Shown here: positions 19,025 through 27,932 of the stretch, piece after piece
Position numbering within the stretch: position 1 is the first letter of the stretch
Layout: each line of letters opens with the position of its first letter
Source of the DNA: an uncultured Clostridia bacterium
Lineage (GTDB): Bacteria; Bacillota; Clostridia; TANB77; CAG-508
Length of the DNA: 60,473 nt
Assembly: GCA_944391865.1 (NCBI GenBank)
Contig: CALXVD010000006.1
Span: 1-60,473, forward strand
Reading direction: 5' to 3'
Program-made: the position numbers and the translations under genes
Notes under the pieces: model-generated
What the model was told of the DNA's origin: nothing
The model's database searches: none
Seen by the model: only the letters and a program-made list of their open reading frames with translations

Positions 19025-20251
19025 TTAGTTCACATCTTTCACATGATCATAGTGAACTTTTTTATATTCTCCCGCAAAAGTTTTGCAATTATTTTTAATA
19101 TTTCTCATTGCTCCTAAGTCTACTAATTTTTCTTTAAATTTTTTAATTATTTTACTATAATCATTTTTACTTTTTCCTAATTGTTTTATATCGTTTTTTA
19201 AGAATAAAATTTCCTTTTGCTTTTGTTGTTCTTTTTTATCTTCAATTTTCTTTATTTCTTTGTATTTATTCCAGAATTTTTTATATTCTTCTCTTTCTGC
19301 TGGCTTGTCCCAATATACTTTTGTTGATAAAAGTCTTATGTTGTAATCTTCTATTAGATCTATTAATAAATCGAAATATCTGTTTTGTTTCGCACTCTTG
19401 TTATATTTTAATATTAAATCTCTAGTTTCTTTAATAAGCTTTATATAACATTGTTCTGCAGCAATTAGTGGAAGGCTATGTGTAAATAGATTTCTACTAA
19501 TTCCAAGCAATATCATTTTTTTCTTAATCTTATCTATTTCATCTTTTTTTCCTACTAGCATACTTTCATATTTATCGTAGTCTTCTACTATATTTTTATA
19601 TTCTTCTGTTTTATTTAATCTTAATTTTATAGGTAGAATTTCTGAAATATAATCTTCCAAAGTATTAAATATTTTACTATAAATTGTATCTATTTCTTCT
19701 ACTTTACTTGTAAGTGTATCTGCCAGTTGTATTGAATAATTTTTTAAAAGTCCTTTATACAAAGAATCCATTTTTGAAACATAAAATTTATTATATTTTT
19801 CAATCGTTTCTTCTTTTTTTATATTGGTTACTGATTCATAGTCCACTTTTAATAAATATTCTTGTTTTTTATATTTATATTCTATATATTGTTTTTCTTT
19901 TAAGCTTACGATCATATAATATTTACTCATAGCTTCTTTTTCAAAGTTTGATGCTGTTCCGTTTTTTACTTTTTTATAAACCGAATCTATTATATATTTA
20001 TCTATTGCTTCTAAGTATAAGCTGTAAACTTCTTCGTATTTTTTTAACAAGGTTTCTTTTTTCTCCAAATCATTTTCTTCTACTGCTGTAATATAGTTTG
20101 TATATGTTTTTATTAAATTATTTCTTTTTATTGTAATCATTATATTATTGATTCCAACTTTTGTTGGAATTAGCATTTTCGTGATTGTGTTAGTTAACTT
20201 TGAAAAAAATGTTTTATTTGTGTCTAAAACCCTTAGGCTCTTTTGTTCCAT
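19025..20251 (-). CDS. Unknown helical protein between yqfD and ybeY (408 aa)
   Basis: Almost wholly charged and helical, rich in Lys/Glu/Tyr, with no membrane segment or enzymatic motif. It begins MEQKSLRVLDTNKTFFSKLT and continues TKMLIPTKVGINNIMITIKRNN. It takes the place normally held by phoH between yqfD and ybeY, with 21- and 17-base gaps, so it is surely co-transcribed with sporulation and ribosome genes. Not recognised as any named family. Confidence 0.75.
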   Translation of the reverse strand: MEQKSLRVLDTNKTFFSKLTNTITKMLIPTKVGINNIMITIKRNNLIKTYTNYITAVEENDLEKKETLLKKYEEVYSLYLEAIDKYIIDSVYKKVKNGTASNFEKEAMSKYYMIVSLKEKQYIEYKYKKQEYLLKVDYESVTNIKKEETIEKYNKFYVSKMDSLYKGLLKNYSIQLADTLTSKVEEIDTIYSKIFNTLEDYISEILPIKLRLNKTEEYKNIVEDYDKYESMLVGKKDEIDKIKKKMILLGISRNLFTHSLPLIAAEQCYIKLIKETRDLILKYNKSAKQNRYFDLLIDLIEDYNIRLLSTKVYWDKPAEREEYKKFWNKYKEIKKIEDKKEQQKQKEILFLKNDIKQLGKSKNDYSKIIKKFKEKLVDLGAMRNIKNNCKTFAGEYKKVHYDHVKDVN

Positions 20252-20268
20252 AATATCACCTATCCTTA

Positions 20269-21453
20269 TTAAAATAATATTCTTTCTTTTGTACCGATAT
20301 TTTCTAATACTTCGTATATTAATTCTATTTCCACGTACCCTTCATTTCCGTATACATTAACTTGTTTATTTATAATATTATCTTTATTTTGTATTTCATT
20401 TTGTAATTCTTCTTCTAATTTTTTTGTCCCTGCGCTTGTAACTTCTTCTTCCGTATGTGTTACAGTTTGTTTTTCATACTCGCAATTTGTTGTTTTTATG
20501 ATTTCAATTGGTAAATAGAAATTTGAAAATAACATTAATTTTTTGTTCTCATTTATTGTATCATAATTTTGAAATTTTGAAAGGGTTTTATAAAAATTTA
20601 TTTTAAAATTATTTATATTTAATGTATACTTTGTTTCCGTAGCACCTGTCGGAACCTCTATTTCTTCTGTTAAATAAAACTTTTCTTTTTTTGAGTACCA
20701 CACTTTTGCCTCAATATCTGCTTTTGCATGGACATATCTTGTTCCTGTATACTTTCCCTCTAAATATCCACCAACTAATATATCTCCTTCCTGTACTATA
20801 TCTCCTTCTTGTACTAGGGCTGTTCCGTTTTGGACATTTATTTTTGTTATCATCGCTTTTTTGTTTGAAATTATATTGCAATATTCATCTTCATTTATTA
20901 TTTCTGGTGCTTTATCGGTTTCTTTTATTTCTACAATTGCATTTGTACCTTTTAAATTAATACCAATCCAAGCTATATCATTTCTTTCCAATCTTATTTG
21001 ATTAATTACAGAATTTGTATCTATTTTACTTTTATTACTTCCTATTTTTAGCCCATGTTTATTTAATGCCTCTATTATTTCTTCTTTACTAATCTCAGTA
21101 TTTCCTTTTATCTCGATATTCCAAATAAAATTCGAAGAAACTACTAAGCAAAAAAATATAACAATAAGCAATATTAAAAAAATTTTTCTTTTTCTATACT
21201 TATGTAATAAAAATGGTAACCCTTTTTTATTTTGTATTGTAATTTTAGACTTTGTTTTCTTTGAAATTTCTCTTAATCTTTTGTAATCTTTTATACTGAT
21301 ATTTGCATATAAAATAGTCGATTTTTTTCTCTTCATGTTCCATAAAAATATTTTTTTACTTACACATATGTTTATAAACCTTTCTAAAAAATAGCTCTCT
21401 ACTTTTATATTAACATATCCAATTATATAGCTTAACCAAACTTTTAAAAACAT
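20269..21453 (-). CDS. yqfD: Sporulation protein YqfD (394 aa)
   Basis: A membrane helix near residues 85-110 (FLILLIVIFFCLVVSSNFIW) separates a basic N-terminal domain from the YqfD domain, with IEIKGNTEISKEEIIEALNKHG and IAWIGINLKGTNAIVEIKE. YqfD and its partner YqfC are needed for engulfment or later spore development. I choose the ATG at 21453, six bases after GGAGG, instead of the TTG used by the longest frame. Confidence 0.92.
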   Translation of the reverse strand: MFLKVWLSYIIGYVNIKVESYFLERFINICVSKKIFLWNMKRKKSTILYANISIKDYKRLREISKKTKSKITIQNKKGLPFLLHKYRKRKIFLILLIVIFFCLVVSSNFIWNIEIKGNTEISKEEIIEALNKHGLKIGSNKSKIDTNSVINQIRLERNDIAWIGINLKGTNAIVEIKETDKAPEIINEDEYCNIISNKKAMITKINVQNGTALVQEGDIVQEGDILVGGYLEGKYTGTRYVHAKADIEAKVWYSKKEKFYLTEEIEVPTGATETKYTLNINNFKINFYKTLSKFQNYDTINENKKLMLFSNFYLPIEIIKTTNCEYEKQTVTHTEEEVTSAGTKKLEEELQNEIQNKDNIINKQVNVYGNEGYVEIELIYEVLENIGTKERILF

Positions 21454-21465
21454 TTGTGCCTCCAA

Positions 21466-21768
21466 TCATTTGCTAACTTCTTCATCTAATATTCTTTCTA
21501 TATCAATATTTTCAATTTTTCCTTTTATAGAAATATCGTCTTCTGTTACTTGATTTAATATTAAATTAAAACCGTTTATGTTTATTGTTCCAATGGTTGT
21601 GTTAATTTTTATGTAAAAATCATCATATTCTAAAATTCCTTTATAATTCTCTATAAGCATTTCATCAAATCCTATAATAGTAAGTTTAGGATTTGCATCA
21701 GAAATTTCTCTAGGCAGTTCTAATAATTGATTTATTCTATTTAACTTCTTATCTTTTTTATTTTTCAT
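21466..21768 (-). CDS. yqfC: Sporulation protein YqfC (100 aa)
   Basis: MKNKKDKKLNRINQLLELP, then PKLTIIGFDEMLIENYKGI and NGFNLILNQVTEDDISIKGK, the YabP/YqfC family pattern. Its stop precedes the yqfD ribosome site directly. Length is normal. Heads the run reading down to era. Confidence 0.92.
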   Translation of the reverse strand: MKNKKDKKLNRINQLLELPREISDANPKLTIIGFDEMLIENYKGILEYDDFYIKINTTIGTININGFNLILNQVTEDDISIKGKIENIDIERILDEEVSK

Positions 21769-21798
21769 TTTAAACCTCTTTTTTTATATTTTTTATAT

Positions 21799-21896
21799 GA
21801 GAAGTGAGAAGTGGGATGTGGGAAGTGTGAAATTAGGGCAAAGCCTACGAAGCGTGTCCCTAAAATCTCACCTCTCACCTCACACATCTCACCTCT
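21799..21896. repeat. MITE-like repeat, family R1
   Basis: GAGAAGTGAGAAGTGGGATG at the left, TCACCTCTCACCTCACACAT at the right, and AGGGCAAAGCC/GTGTCCCT-like inner arms. Between yqfC and the deacetylase gene. Confidence 0.7.
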
Positions 21897-21905
21897 AAAT
21901 TAAAT

Positions 21906-22721
21906 TTATTGTTTAAATTCGTCTAATGTTTTAAATTCGTACCCCATATTTTTTATTTCCTTTATACATTCGTCTAAAATATTAGCATTATCAATAGAAT
22001 TTGCATGTAATAATATTATTGCTCCATTATGTACATTAGATAAGATTTTATCTTTGCCATACTCTTCTCTTCCTTGTTTATTTTCGTCCCAGTCATCATA
22101 TGCAAAACTCCACATTGTTGTTGTATATCCTAAATTTCTAGTAAGTTCCAAGGTCCTTTCGCTAAATTCTCCCATTGGTGGTCTTATATATTTCATCTCA
22201 TAATTAAATTTTGAATATACCGCCGTATGTAAATTCATAATTTCTTCTTTTATCTTTTCATCATCTAAATCCGGCATACTTTTATGATTTACTGTATGAT
22301 TTCCTACTATATGTCCTTCTTTAATCATTCTATCAACTAATTCTGATTGTGTATTTAAGTAATGTCCTGTTATAAAAAAAGCGGCTTTAACATTATTTTC
22401 TTTTAAAATATCTAGTATTTTTGCGGTGTATCCTGCCTCATATCCTTCATCAAATGTTAAATATACATATGTATCTGTATTGTTTCCCATTGCAATTCCT
22501 TGGTATGTTTCTAATAATTTTTTGTTATTTTCTCCTAAATCAGGTTGTTCATGATTGGCATTTCTTTTAATTCCCCACCCTATTTTTTTGTTTGATAAAA
22601 CAGAAGTTGAACTTGTTTGTATACTAACTTCGTTTGTAGAATTGTTTAATGAAATTAAACTAAATGTAAATATAAAAATTGTTAGTCCTAAAAAAATATA
22701 TAGTCCTTTTTTTAATTTCAT
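21906..22721 (-). CDS. PdaA-like polysaccharide (peptidoglycan) deacetylase (271 aa)
   Basis: N-terminal membrane/signal segment (residues 5-25), then GWGIKRNANHEQPDLGENN, typical of delta-lactam-forming PdaA, and a NodB domain with FDEGYEAGYT, GNHTVNHKSMPD (metal-binding HxxxH) and YIRPPMGEFSERTL. PdaA removes acetyl groups from N-acetylmuramic acid during cortex muramic-lactam formation, so the gene fits with yqfCD and the SASP. First position of NodB motif 1 is FDE rather than FDD, as in PdaA. Confidence 0.88.
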   Translation of the reverse strand: MKLKKGLYIFLGLTIFIFTFSLISLNNSTNEVSIQTSSTSVLSNKKIGWGIKRNANHEQPDLGENNKKLLETYQGIAMGNNTDTYVYLTFDEGYEAGYTAKILDILKENNVKAAFFITGHYLNTQSELVDRMIKEGHIVGNHTVNHKSMPDLDDEKIKEEIMNLHTAVYSKFNYEMKYIRPPMGEFSERTLELTRNLGYTTTMWSFAYDDWDENKQGREEYGKDKILSNVHNGAIILLHANSIDNANILDECIKEIKNMGYEFKTLDEFKQ

Positions 22722-22869
22722 AAAAAAACCTCCATTTAAAAAATTGTGTGTTAAATTTCTATTTTAAAATTTAGAAATTTTCTCTTTCACATTATTTTAT
22801 GATTCATTTTTTACTAATATATTAATAATTACTCATTTGTTTCAAATTTATATTTTTATTCTTTTCATA

Positions 22870-22898
22870 TTGACATTATTTTCTTTTTAGATTATATT
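22870..22898 (+). promoter_or_regulatory. Vegetative promoter of the agr-like regulator operon
   Basis: TTGACA at 22870-22875 and TATATT at 22893-22898, 17 bases apart, about 100 bases before the regulator gene. A perfect -35 and a good -10 for sigma A. The intervening leader has no gene. Confidence 0.7.
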
Positions 22899-22998
22899 AA
22901 ATATAATTCTGGAAAATTAAGGAATTTTTTTGTCGTAAAATTGCGTGTCAATGTAACTTGTTTAATCTATTTAATTATATTATCAGCGGGGTGAATAT

Positions 22999-23751
22999 AT
23001 GTTAAATTTTATTATTTGCGACGATAATCCTGTTGTATTAGAAAGACTATCAAAGATGCTAGATGCAATATTTTTAAAAAATAATATTGACGCACAAATC
23101 GGACTAAAGGCTTTAAACGCATCAGATGTTATTAAATATATTGAAGATAATAAATTTGATGTCATTATTTTAGATATTAATTTAAAATCCAATATGACAG
23201 GTTGCGATATAGCAGATATGGTAAGAAAAAGAAATAAAAATGCTTATATAATTTTTACTACTGGTCATTTAGAATATGCACTAATTGCCTATAAGTACAA
23301 AACATTTGATTATCTTCCTAAGCCTATAATGGATGAAAAGCTGGAAGAAACAATTTTAAGATTAATGGAGGATATTGAGCAAGCTCCTACTAAATTTATT
23401 AGGCTTAATAATAATAAAACTATTATTAATGAAGACGAAATTAATTTCATAAAAAAGGACGGTATGAAATTGGTTTTTTGCACAAATAGCCGAAATTATG
23501 AAGTATACAGTTCTTTTAATAAGATTCAAAGTTGTCTACCCGGCAACTTTGTTAGGTGTCATAAGTCTTTTATTGTAAATGTAAAAAATATTTCAGATAT
23601 AAATTACAATAAAAATACTATATTATTTGCCCCAAATAACTTTTGTTCTATTGGAGCTAAATATAAAAATAAAATTTTGGAGGTTTTAAAAGATGGAAAT
23701 TTTTCAAACAATTTGGAACACATTAACAACGGAAAATCAAATGTTAATTAA
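22999..23751 (+). CDS. AgrA-type LytTR response regulator (250 aa)
   Basis: The receiver domain (residues 1-120) shows MLNFIICDDNP with the acidic pair, IILDINL with the phosphoacceptor Asp and FDYLPKP with the conserved Lys. The LytTR DNA-binding domain (about 135-240) shows IKKDGMKLVFCT, NFVRCHKSFIVNVKNI and the closing KNKILEVL. Works with the kinase encoded immediately downstream (59-base overlap). Part of an agr-like peptide quorum-sensing locus. Start preceded by GGGGTG. Confidence 0.93.
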   Translation: MLNFIICDDNPVVLERLSKMLDAIFLKNNIDAQIGLKALNASDVIKYIEDNKFDVIILDINLKSNMTGCDIADMVRKRNKNAYIIFTTGHLEYALIAYKYKTFDYLPKPIMDEKLEETILRLMEDIEQAPTKFIRLNNNKTIINEDEINFIKKDGMKLVFCTNSRNYEVYSSFNKIQSCLPGNFVRCHKSFIVNVKNISDINYNKNTILFAPNNFCSIGAKYKNKILEVLKDGNFSNNLEHINNGKSNVN

Positions 23752-25051
23752 CATCATTAATATTCCTATGTTAATAATAGAACTTACTGTTTCAATGCTA
23801 CTATTTACAACGGTATTAAATATATCTGCAACTAAAAAACAGAAAATATTATATGTTGTAATTTTAGGAGCTATTGGATTAATTACTTCATGGACTGTAC
23901 CTACACCATACAATACTTTTATAAATATAATAGCATGTCCAATATTAGTTTATTTTTTACTAAAAACCGATGTATTAAAAGCTGTTCTTGCTGAATTAAT
24001 ACAATATATTATTTTTGTTATAATTGGCTCTTTACTATTAAATTTATGCATAACTTTTTTCCATATTTCTGCCGATACTATACTTAAAATTCCTTTAGCT
24101 AAAATATTAAACTCTTTAGCAATATATTTAATAGCATACATAATTTATAGAATATTCAAACGCTATAACATAAATATAGATTTAATTGTAAATTTAAAGA
24201 AAAAAGACAAATTAATTTTAGTAATAAATATAATAATGGGTATTATTACCGTTGCTTTGCAGTCATACTTAATTTCTTTATATAATCAATTTATACCTTT
24301 ATATATGACAATAATTGGTGTTTCTATACTATTAATATATTTCTTATTTAGTATATATAGCATTGCTAGAACTAATAAATTGGAAATTACTACTGAAAAC
24401 TTAGAAGAAGAAAAATTATATAATAAAACTTTAACTATTCTCTATGACAATATTAGAGTATTCAAACATGATTTTAACAATATTGTTCAGTCAATTGGTG
24501 GATACATTGCTACTAATAATATGGATGGTTTAAAAGATTTTTACTCTGATTTAATGGATGACTGTAAAAAAGTAAATAACTTGGCTGTTCTAAATCCAGA
24601 GCTTATAAATAACCCAGCTGTATACAGCCTGCTTACATCCAAATATCATAAAGCCGAAGAACTTGGAACAAACATGAATTTTGAAATATTTTTAAATTTA
24701 GATGGTTTAAATATAAAGACTTATAGTTTAACAAGAATATTGGGAATACTTATAGATAATGCAATAGAAGCAAGTAGTAAATGTGATGAAAAAGTGGTAA
24801 ATATTACAATTCGCAAAGACAATAAAGCAAATAGAGATTTGTTTATAATAGAAAATACATATTCTGATAAAAATATTGATACGAACAGAATATTTGAAAA
24901 AGGTTATACTTCTAAAGTTTCTAGCGATGGTAAAAATCATGGCTTAGGGCTTTGGGAAGTAAGAAAAATCTTAAGTAAAAATAATAACTTAAATTTATTT
25001 ACAACCAAAAATGATAAGTTCTTTACTCAGCAATTAGAAGTTTATAAATAA
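23693..25051 (+). CDS. AgrC-type GHKL sensor histidine kinase (452 aa)
   Basis: Six or more membrane helices up to about residue 225, then FKHDFNNIVQSIGGYI (phospho-acceptor His region), ILGILIDNAIEAS (N box) and HGLGLWEVRKIL (G box), the GHKL pattern of peptide-pheromone receptors such as AgrC. GGAGG lies before the ATG inside the regulator gene, so coupling is likely. It presumably senses the peptide made from the convergent agrD/agrB pair. Confidence 0.92.
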   Translation: MEIFQTIWNTLTTENQMLINIINIPMLIIELTVSMLLFTTVLNISATKKQKILYVVILGAIGLITSWTVPTPYNTFINIIACPILVYFLLKTDVLKAVLAELIQYIIFVIIGSLLLNLCITFFHISADTILKIPLAKILNSLAIYLIAYIIYRIFKRYNINIDLIVNLKKKDKLILVINIIMGIITVALQSYLISLYNQFIPLYMTIIGVSILLIYFLFSIYSIARTNKLEITTENLEEEKLYNKTLTILYDNIRVFKHDFNNIVQSIGGYIATNNMDGLKDFYSDLMDDCKKVNNLAVLNPELINNPAVYSLLTSKYHKAEELGTNMNFEIFLNLDGLNIKTYSLTRILGILIDNAIEASSKCDEKVVNITIRKDNKANRDLFIIENTYSDKNIDTNRIFEKGYTSKVSSDGKNHGLGLWEVRKILSKNNNLNLFTTKNDKFFTQQLEVYK

Positions 25052-25067
25052 ACTAAATTTGTTTAAA

Positions 25068-25099
25068 AAAAGAAACTGCAAAACTTGCAGTTTCTTTTT
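25068..25099 (+). terminator. Terminator after agrC-like gene
   Basis: AAAGAAACTGCAA and TTGCAGTTTCTTTTTT form a near-perfect stem with a small loop and T-run. Confidence 0.85.
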
Positions 25100-25143
25100 T
25101 AGAAAAGTCGATTTTTTATTTAATTTGTATGAAATCATTTTTA

Positions 25144-25263
25144 TTAGTCTTTTTTTATTAAAGATGCTGGCATTTTAGGTTGATGTAAGAAAAACCAAAA
25201 AGCACATGCTGTGTTTGTTGATTTTGCATATTTTTCTGCAACTTTTGCTAAGAATTTTAACAT
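25144..25263 (-). CDS. agrD: AgrD-like cyclic peptide pheromone precursor (39 aa)
   Basis: A short gene with ribosome site GGGGGG before the ATG at 25263. Reads MLKFLAKVAEKYAKSTNTAC (amphipathic leader ending at the Cys), then AFWFFLHQPKMP and ASLIKKD. The NTAC-x-x-x-x core followed by QPKxP matches cyclic-lactone autoinducer precursors of clostridia. The Cys (residue 20) and the next aromatic residues (AFWF) likely form the thiolactone ring. It lies downstream of agrB on the same strand and faces the regulator/kinase pair. Confidence 0.88.
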   Translation of the reverse strand: MLKFLAKVAEKYAKSTNTACAFWFFLHQPKMPASLIKKD

Positions 25264-25281
25264 ATATTTTCCCCCCTTTTC

Positions 25282-25345
25282 AAAATGTGAAACATTTTGT
25301 ATTATTAATTATTCACTTTTCACTTTTCATTTTAGATTCAAGTAA
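25282..25345. repeat. Small hairpin repeat between agrB and agrD
   Basis: CAAAATG and CATTTTG pair around TGAAA, followed by ATTATTCACTTTTCAC. A sister copy with CAAAATAC/GTATTTTG and CTATTCACTTTT lies at 44217-44262 before cdaA. Could be a small repeat or an mRNA-processing hairpin. Confidence 0.5.
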
Positions 25346-25408
25346 TTAATGCATAATTTTATACTTGTATGCTCACATTATTTTGTTTAATCTATTAGTA
25401 TGTAAATA

Positions 25409-26041
25409 TTAAGTAACAACATTAATTTTTTGAGATTTTATGTATTCTTCATAACCATATTTGCTTTTGGTTATATTATAAACAAATCTTGTTATTGATA
25501 TTGTTTGTATTAAAACACCAAATATTAGTAAATTGCTGATTACTACATTAGTTACAAATAGAGAGATAATTAGAGTAATTGTCATAGTAACATATGATAA
25601 ATTTTTCTTTAAACTTCTTTCTTTTTTTCTTAGTATTGGTACCTCTTCAGTATCTGCTGGAGCATATAATTTTATCATTGCAATACTAAATATCCAAACA
25701 AATGCAATCAAAATATATTTAGCTACGTTTCCAAGAACAATATATTTACTTAATAAAGCATTTCCCACATAAAATAAGCTTGTTCCAATAATGCAACCAA
25801 TATGTGTTTTTAAATGAACTCCACCTGAAAATGTTTTATATGGTAATATAAATAATAAAGCTAAAATAGAAAGTTCTAGGACTCCACATAAGTATGCTAC
25901 AAGTAATAATATAAATGTTTTTGGTATTTCACCTATTAATAATTGTAAGCCATAATTTATTACTTCTGCTCTTTCTTCATTTATCTCTGGCATTTTGTTT
26001 CTTATTTTATTAGTTAAATTATTACATATTTTTTCTATCAA
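25409..26041 (-). CDS. agrB: AgrB-type pheromone-processing membrane protease (210 aa)
   Basis: Four to five membrane helices. GGVHLKTHIGCIIGTS carries the His and Cys expected of the AgrB catalytic pair (H77/C84 type). AgrB cleaves AgrD, forms the ring and exports it with helper steps. Size is normal for the family. agrD follows 145 bases downstream on the same strand. Confidence 0.93.
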   Translation of the reverse strand: MIEKICNNLTNKIRNKMPEINEERAEVINYGLQLLIGEIPKTFILLLVAYLCGVLELSILALLFILPYKTFSGGVHLKTHIGCIIGTSLFYVGNALLSKYIVLGNVAKYILIAFVWIFSIAMIKLYAPADTEEVPILRKKERSLKKNLSYVTMTITLIISLFVTNVVISNLLIFGVLIQTISITRFVYNITKSKYGYEEYIKSQKINVVT

Positions 26042-26125
26042 ATAAGTTCACCTCGTTCACTTCCTACCAACTAAAATAATTTTACATCTTATTTTTTAAT
26101 TTTTTCATTTTGTATATAAAAAGCA

Positions 26126-26173
26126 AAAAATCATATATGAAATTTTTATTTTTGAATTTCATATATGATTTTT
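26126..26173. terminator. Strong bidirectional terminator hairpin
   Basis: A 19-base perfect stem (AAAAATCATATATGAAATT with its complement) around a 10-base AT loop. It serves the methyltransferase gene on minus, and in reverse can close any plus-strand transcript. Confidence 0.8.
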
Positions 26174-26197
26174 GTAGTTTTGTAAAATTTACATAAA

Positions 26198-27089
26198 TTA
26201 TGCTTTGGAAACTTTTTGCTCTGAGCCAAAAGTTTCCCATCTTCCATAAATTCCACATGGCAGTATTAGTTCTGAGTTTGTCATTGGAAGACCTATTTCT
26301 CCAGCTGAAATTTTGCCTTTATATTCTTTTAAGTTTATTTTTAGTAAATTTCCTAGTACTTCTGCCGATATCCCTGTTGTATAAGAATTTATTAAGAAAA
26401 ATAATGGTTTATTGCTTAATATTTTTGTACATAAATTTATTAATTCCGAAATATTATTTTCAAATTGCCATACTTCTCCGAGAAGAACCTCTTCCATATG
26501 AAGGTGGATCCATTATTATTGCATCATATTTATTTCCCCTTCTTATTTCTCTGTTTACAAATTTTATTACGTCGTCTACTATATATCTAACGGGTTTATT
26601 TTGTAATTTAGATGCAATTACATTTTCTTTTGCCCAAGATACCATCCCCTTAGAACTATCTACATGGCAAACTGAAGCTCCTGCAGATAGGCATGCAACA
26701 GTTGCTCCCCCTGTATATGCAAAAAGATTTAAGACTTTTATTTCTCTTTTTGAGTTCCTTATTTTATTTATCATCCAATCCCAATTTACAGCTTGTTCTG
26801 GAAATAGCCCAGTATGTTTAAATCCCATTGGTTTTATATTAAAGGTCAAGTCATTATATTTAATTTGCCAGCTTTGAGGAAGTTTAGTTTTATAATCCCA
26901 ACCTCCTCCTCCACTCTTACTTCTTTTATAAACAGCATTTGCTTTTTTCCATTTTTCAGGAAAGCTCTTGTCTTTCCATATAATTTGTGGGTCTGGTCTT
27001 ATTAGTATAATGTTTTTCCATCTTTCTAATTTTTCTCCATTTGCCATATCTAATATTTCGTAATCTTTCCAATTATTTGCTATGTTCAT
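26198..27089 (-). CDS. Class I SAM-dependent (RlmI-like) methyltransferase, read through a +1 shift
   Basis: Frame one has KVLNLFAYTGGATVACLSAG (SAM-binding motif I), CHVDSSKGMVSWAKENV and AIIMDPPSYGRGSS (motif IV, DPPS). It then meets CGG at 26480. Skipping the C continues SSGEVWQFENNISELINLC and a further ~90 codons with SAGEIGLPMTNSELILPCGIYGRW. The total is 296 residues. These features match the RlmI/RlmK-like rRNA or general methyltransferases without a PUA domain. Target unknown. Confidence 0.85.
26478..26480 (-). other. CGG +1 frameshift site in the methyltransferase gene
   Basis: TCT TCT CGG AGA AGT in zero frame leads to a stop five codons after CGG. Without C26480 it is TCT TCT GGA GAA GTA TGG (S S G E V W). 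Confidence 0.92.
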
Positions 27090-27125
27090 TTGCTTCTCCT
27101 TTTAATCCAAATTGTAATTTGTTTT

Positions 27126-27528
27126 ATTAAATTAATTGCAAGACGACCATAAAATCTAGTTAAAAACATAAATTTATTGCGCTCCTCGGTTCAATACGTG
27201 TTTTAGCAATTCTAGCGTAAAATTGAACGAGCCTCTCGGTATCCCGCTTCCTCCTTCAATTTTCCTTAAGAATTGCACAAACACTCGGGGTCACATCCGG
27301 TGCTCATAAATTGATGTGTTTTAACTGATTTTATTAATATTCTATAAATTATTGTGTAATAAAAAATCATCAATTTAATGAAAATTTTAATTTTCATTAA
27401 AGGATTAAAACATAAAAATATTAATTTTGACAAATAATGGTCCGACAGCCCATTGAGGCGGGGGAATACCCGCGTATGCCTTGGAGGACATTATTTTCAA
27501 AATTCATATTTTATATTTATTTTAATAA
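27126..27528. repeat. ~400-bp repeat, family R3, copy A
   Basis: Nearly identical to 38468-38868. Contains GTTCAAT...ATTGAAC arms, a TAATGAAAATT/AATTTTCATTA palindrome near 27378, and a stem AATAATGGTCC...GGAGGACATTATT enclosing GCGGGGGAATACCCGC. No convincing coding frame. Non-autonomous mobile element or structured RNA gene. It fills most of the gap between the methyltransferase gene and 27671. Confidence 0.8.
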
Positions 27529-27572
27529 CTTGAAATTTGGTCAAACAAAATTATATTTAGCAATTTCTCTGA

Positions 27573-27655
27573 AGGGCGGGCGAATGCAATTCGCCCCTAC
27601 AACGTTTGCAATAAATTTCGTTTTTTTCGGGCGGACAGGGTCGTCCGCCCCTACA
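27573..27655. repeat. Two small GC-rich palindromes (family R2-like)
   Basis: GGGCGGGCGAATGCAATTCG...CCCCTACA and CGGGCGGACAGGGTCGTCCG...CCCCTACA lie in tandem. Each is a hairpin ending in CCCCTACA like the elements at 36879 and 41551. GC content is far above the surroundings. Confidence 0.65.
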
Positions 27656-27670
27656 TATCACAAAAACAAA

Positions 27671-27868
27671 TTACATATTTACTAAAATTTTAAAAAAATT
27701 ATATATCAAAATTACATTAGCAGTTATTAATAGACTTAATGTAACTAAAAGTGTTGTGATTATTTTATGTCTTAAAACAAACTCCTTTATTTTATTGTTT
27801 TTCTTCTCTTTTGTTATTACTTCTTCATATTTATTCTCCCAAAATTCATCTTTTGTAATATCAACCAT
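27671..27868 (-). CDS. Small membrane protein (65 aa)
   Basis: MVDITKDEFWENKYEEVITK followed by a basic stretch and one helix (LLVTLSLLITANVILIYNFF). Preceded by AAGGAGT. Located downstream of nothing obviously related, before uvrC in genome order. Not recognised. Confidence 0.5.
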   Translation of the reverse strand: MVDITKDEFWENKYEEVITKEKKNNKIKEFVLRHKIITTLLVTLSLLITANVILIYNFFKILVNM

Positions 27869-27932
27869 TTTTCATACACTCCTTGTCCTTTTTTATTTAT
27901 ATATTCAAGGAGTATGATTAATATTCCAATTT

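Noticed and set aside
27437..27685. Plus-strand open frame over the repeats
   Set aside because: Spans the end of the R3 element and two GC palindromes; no family likeness.
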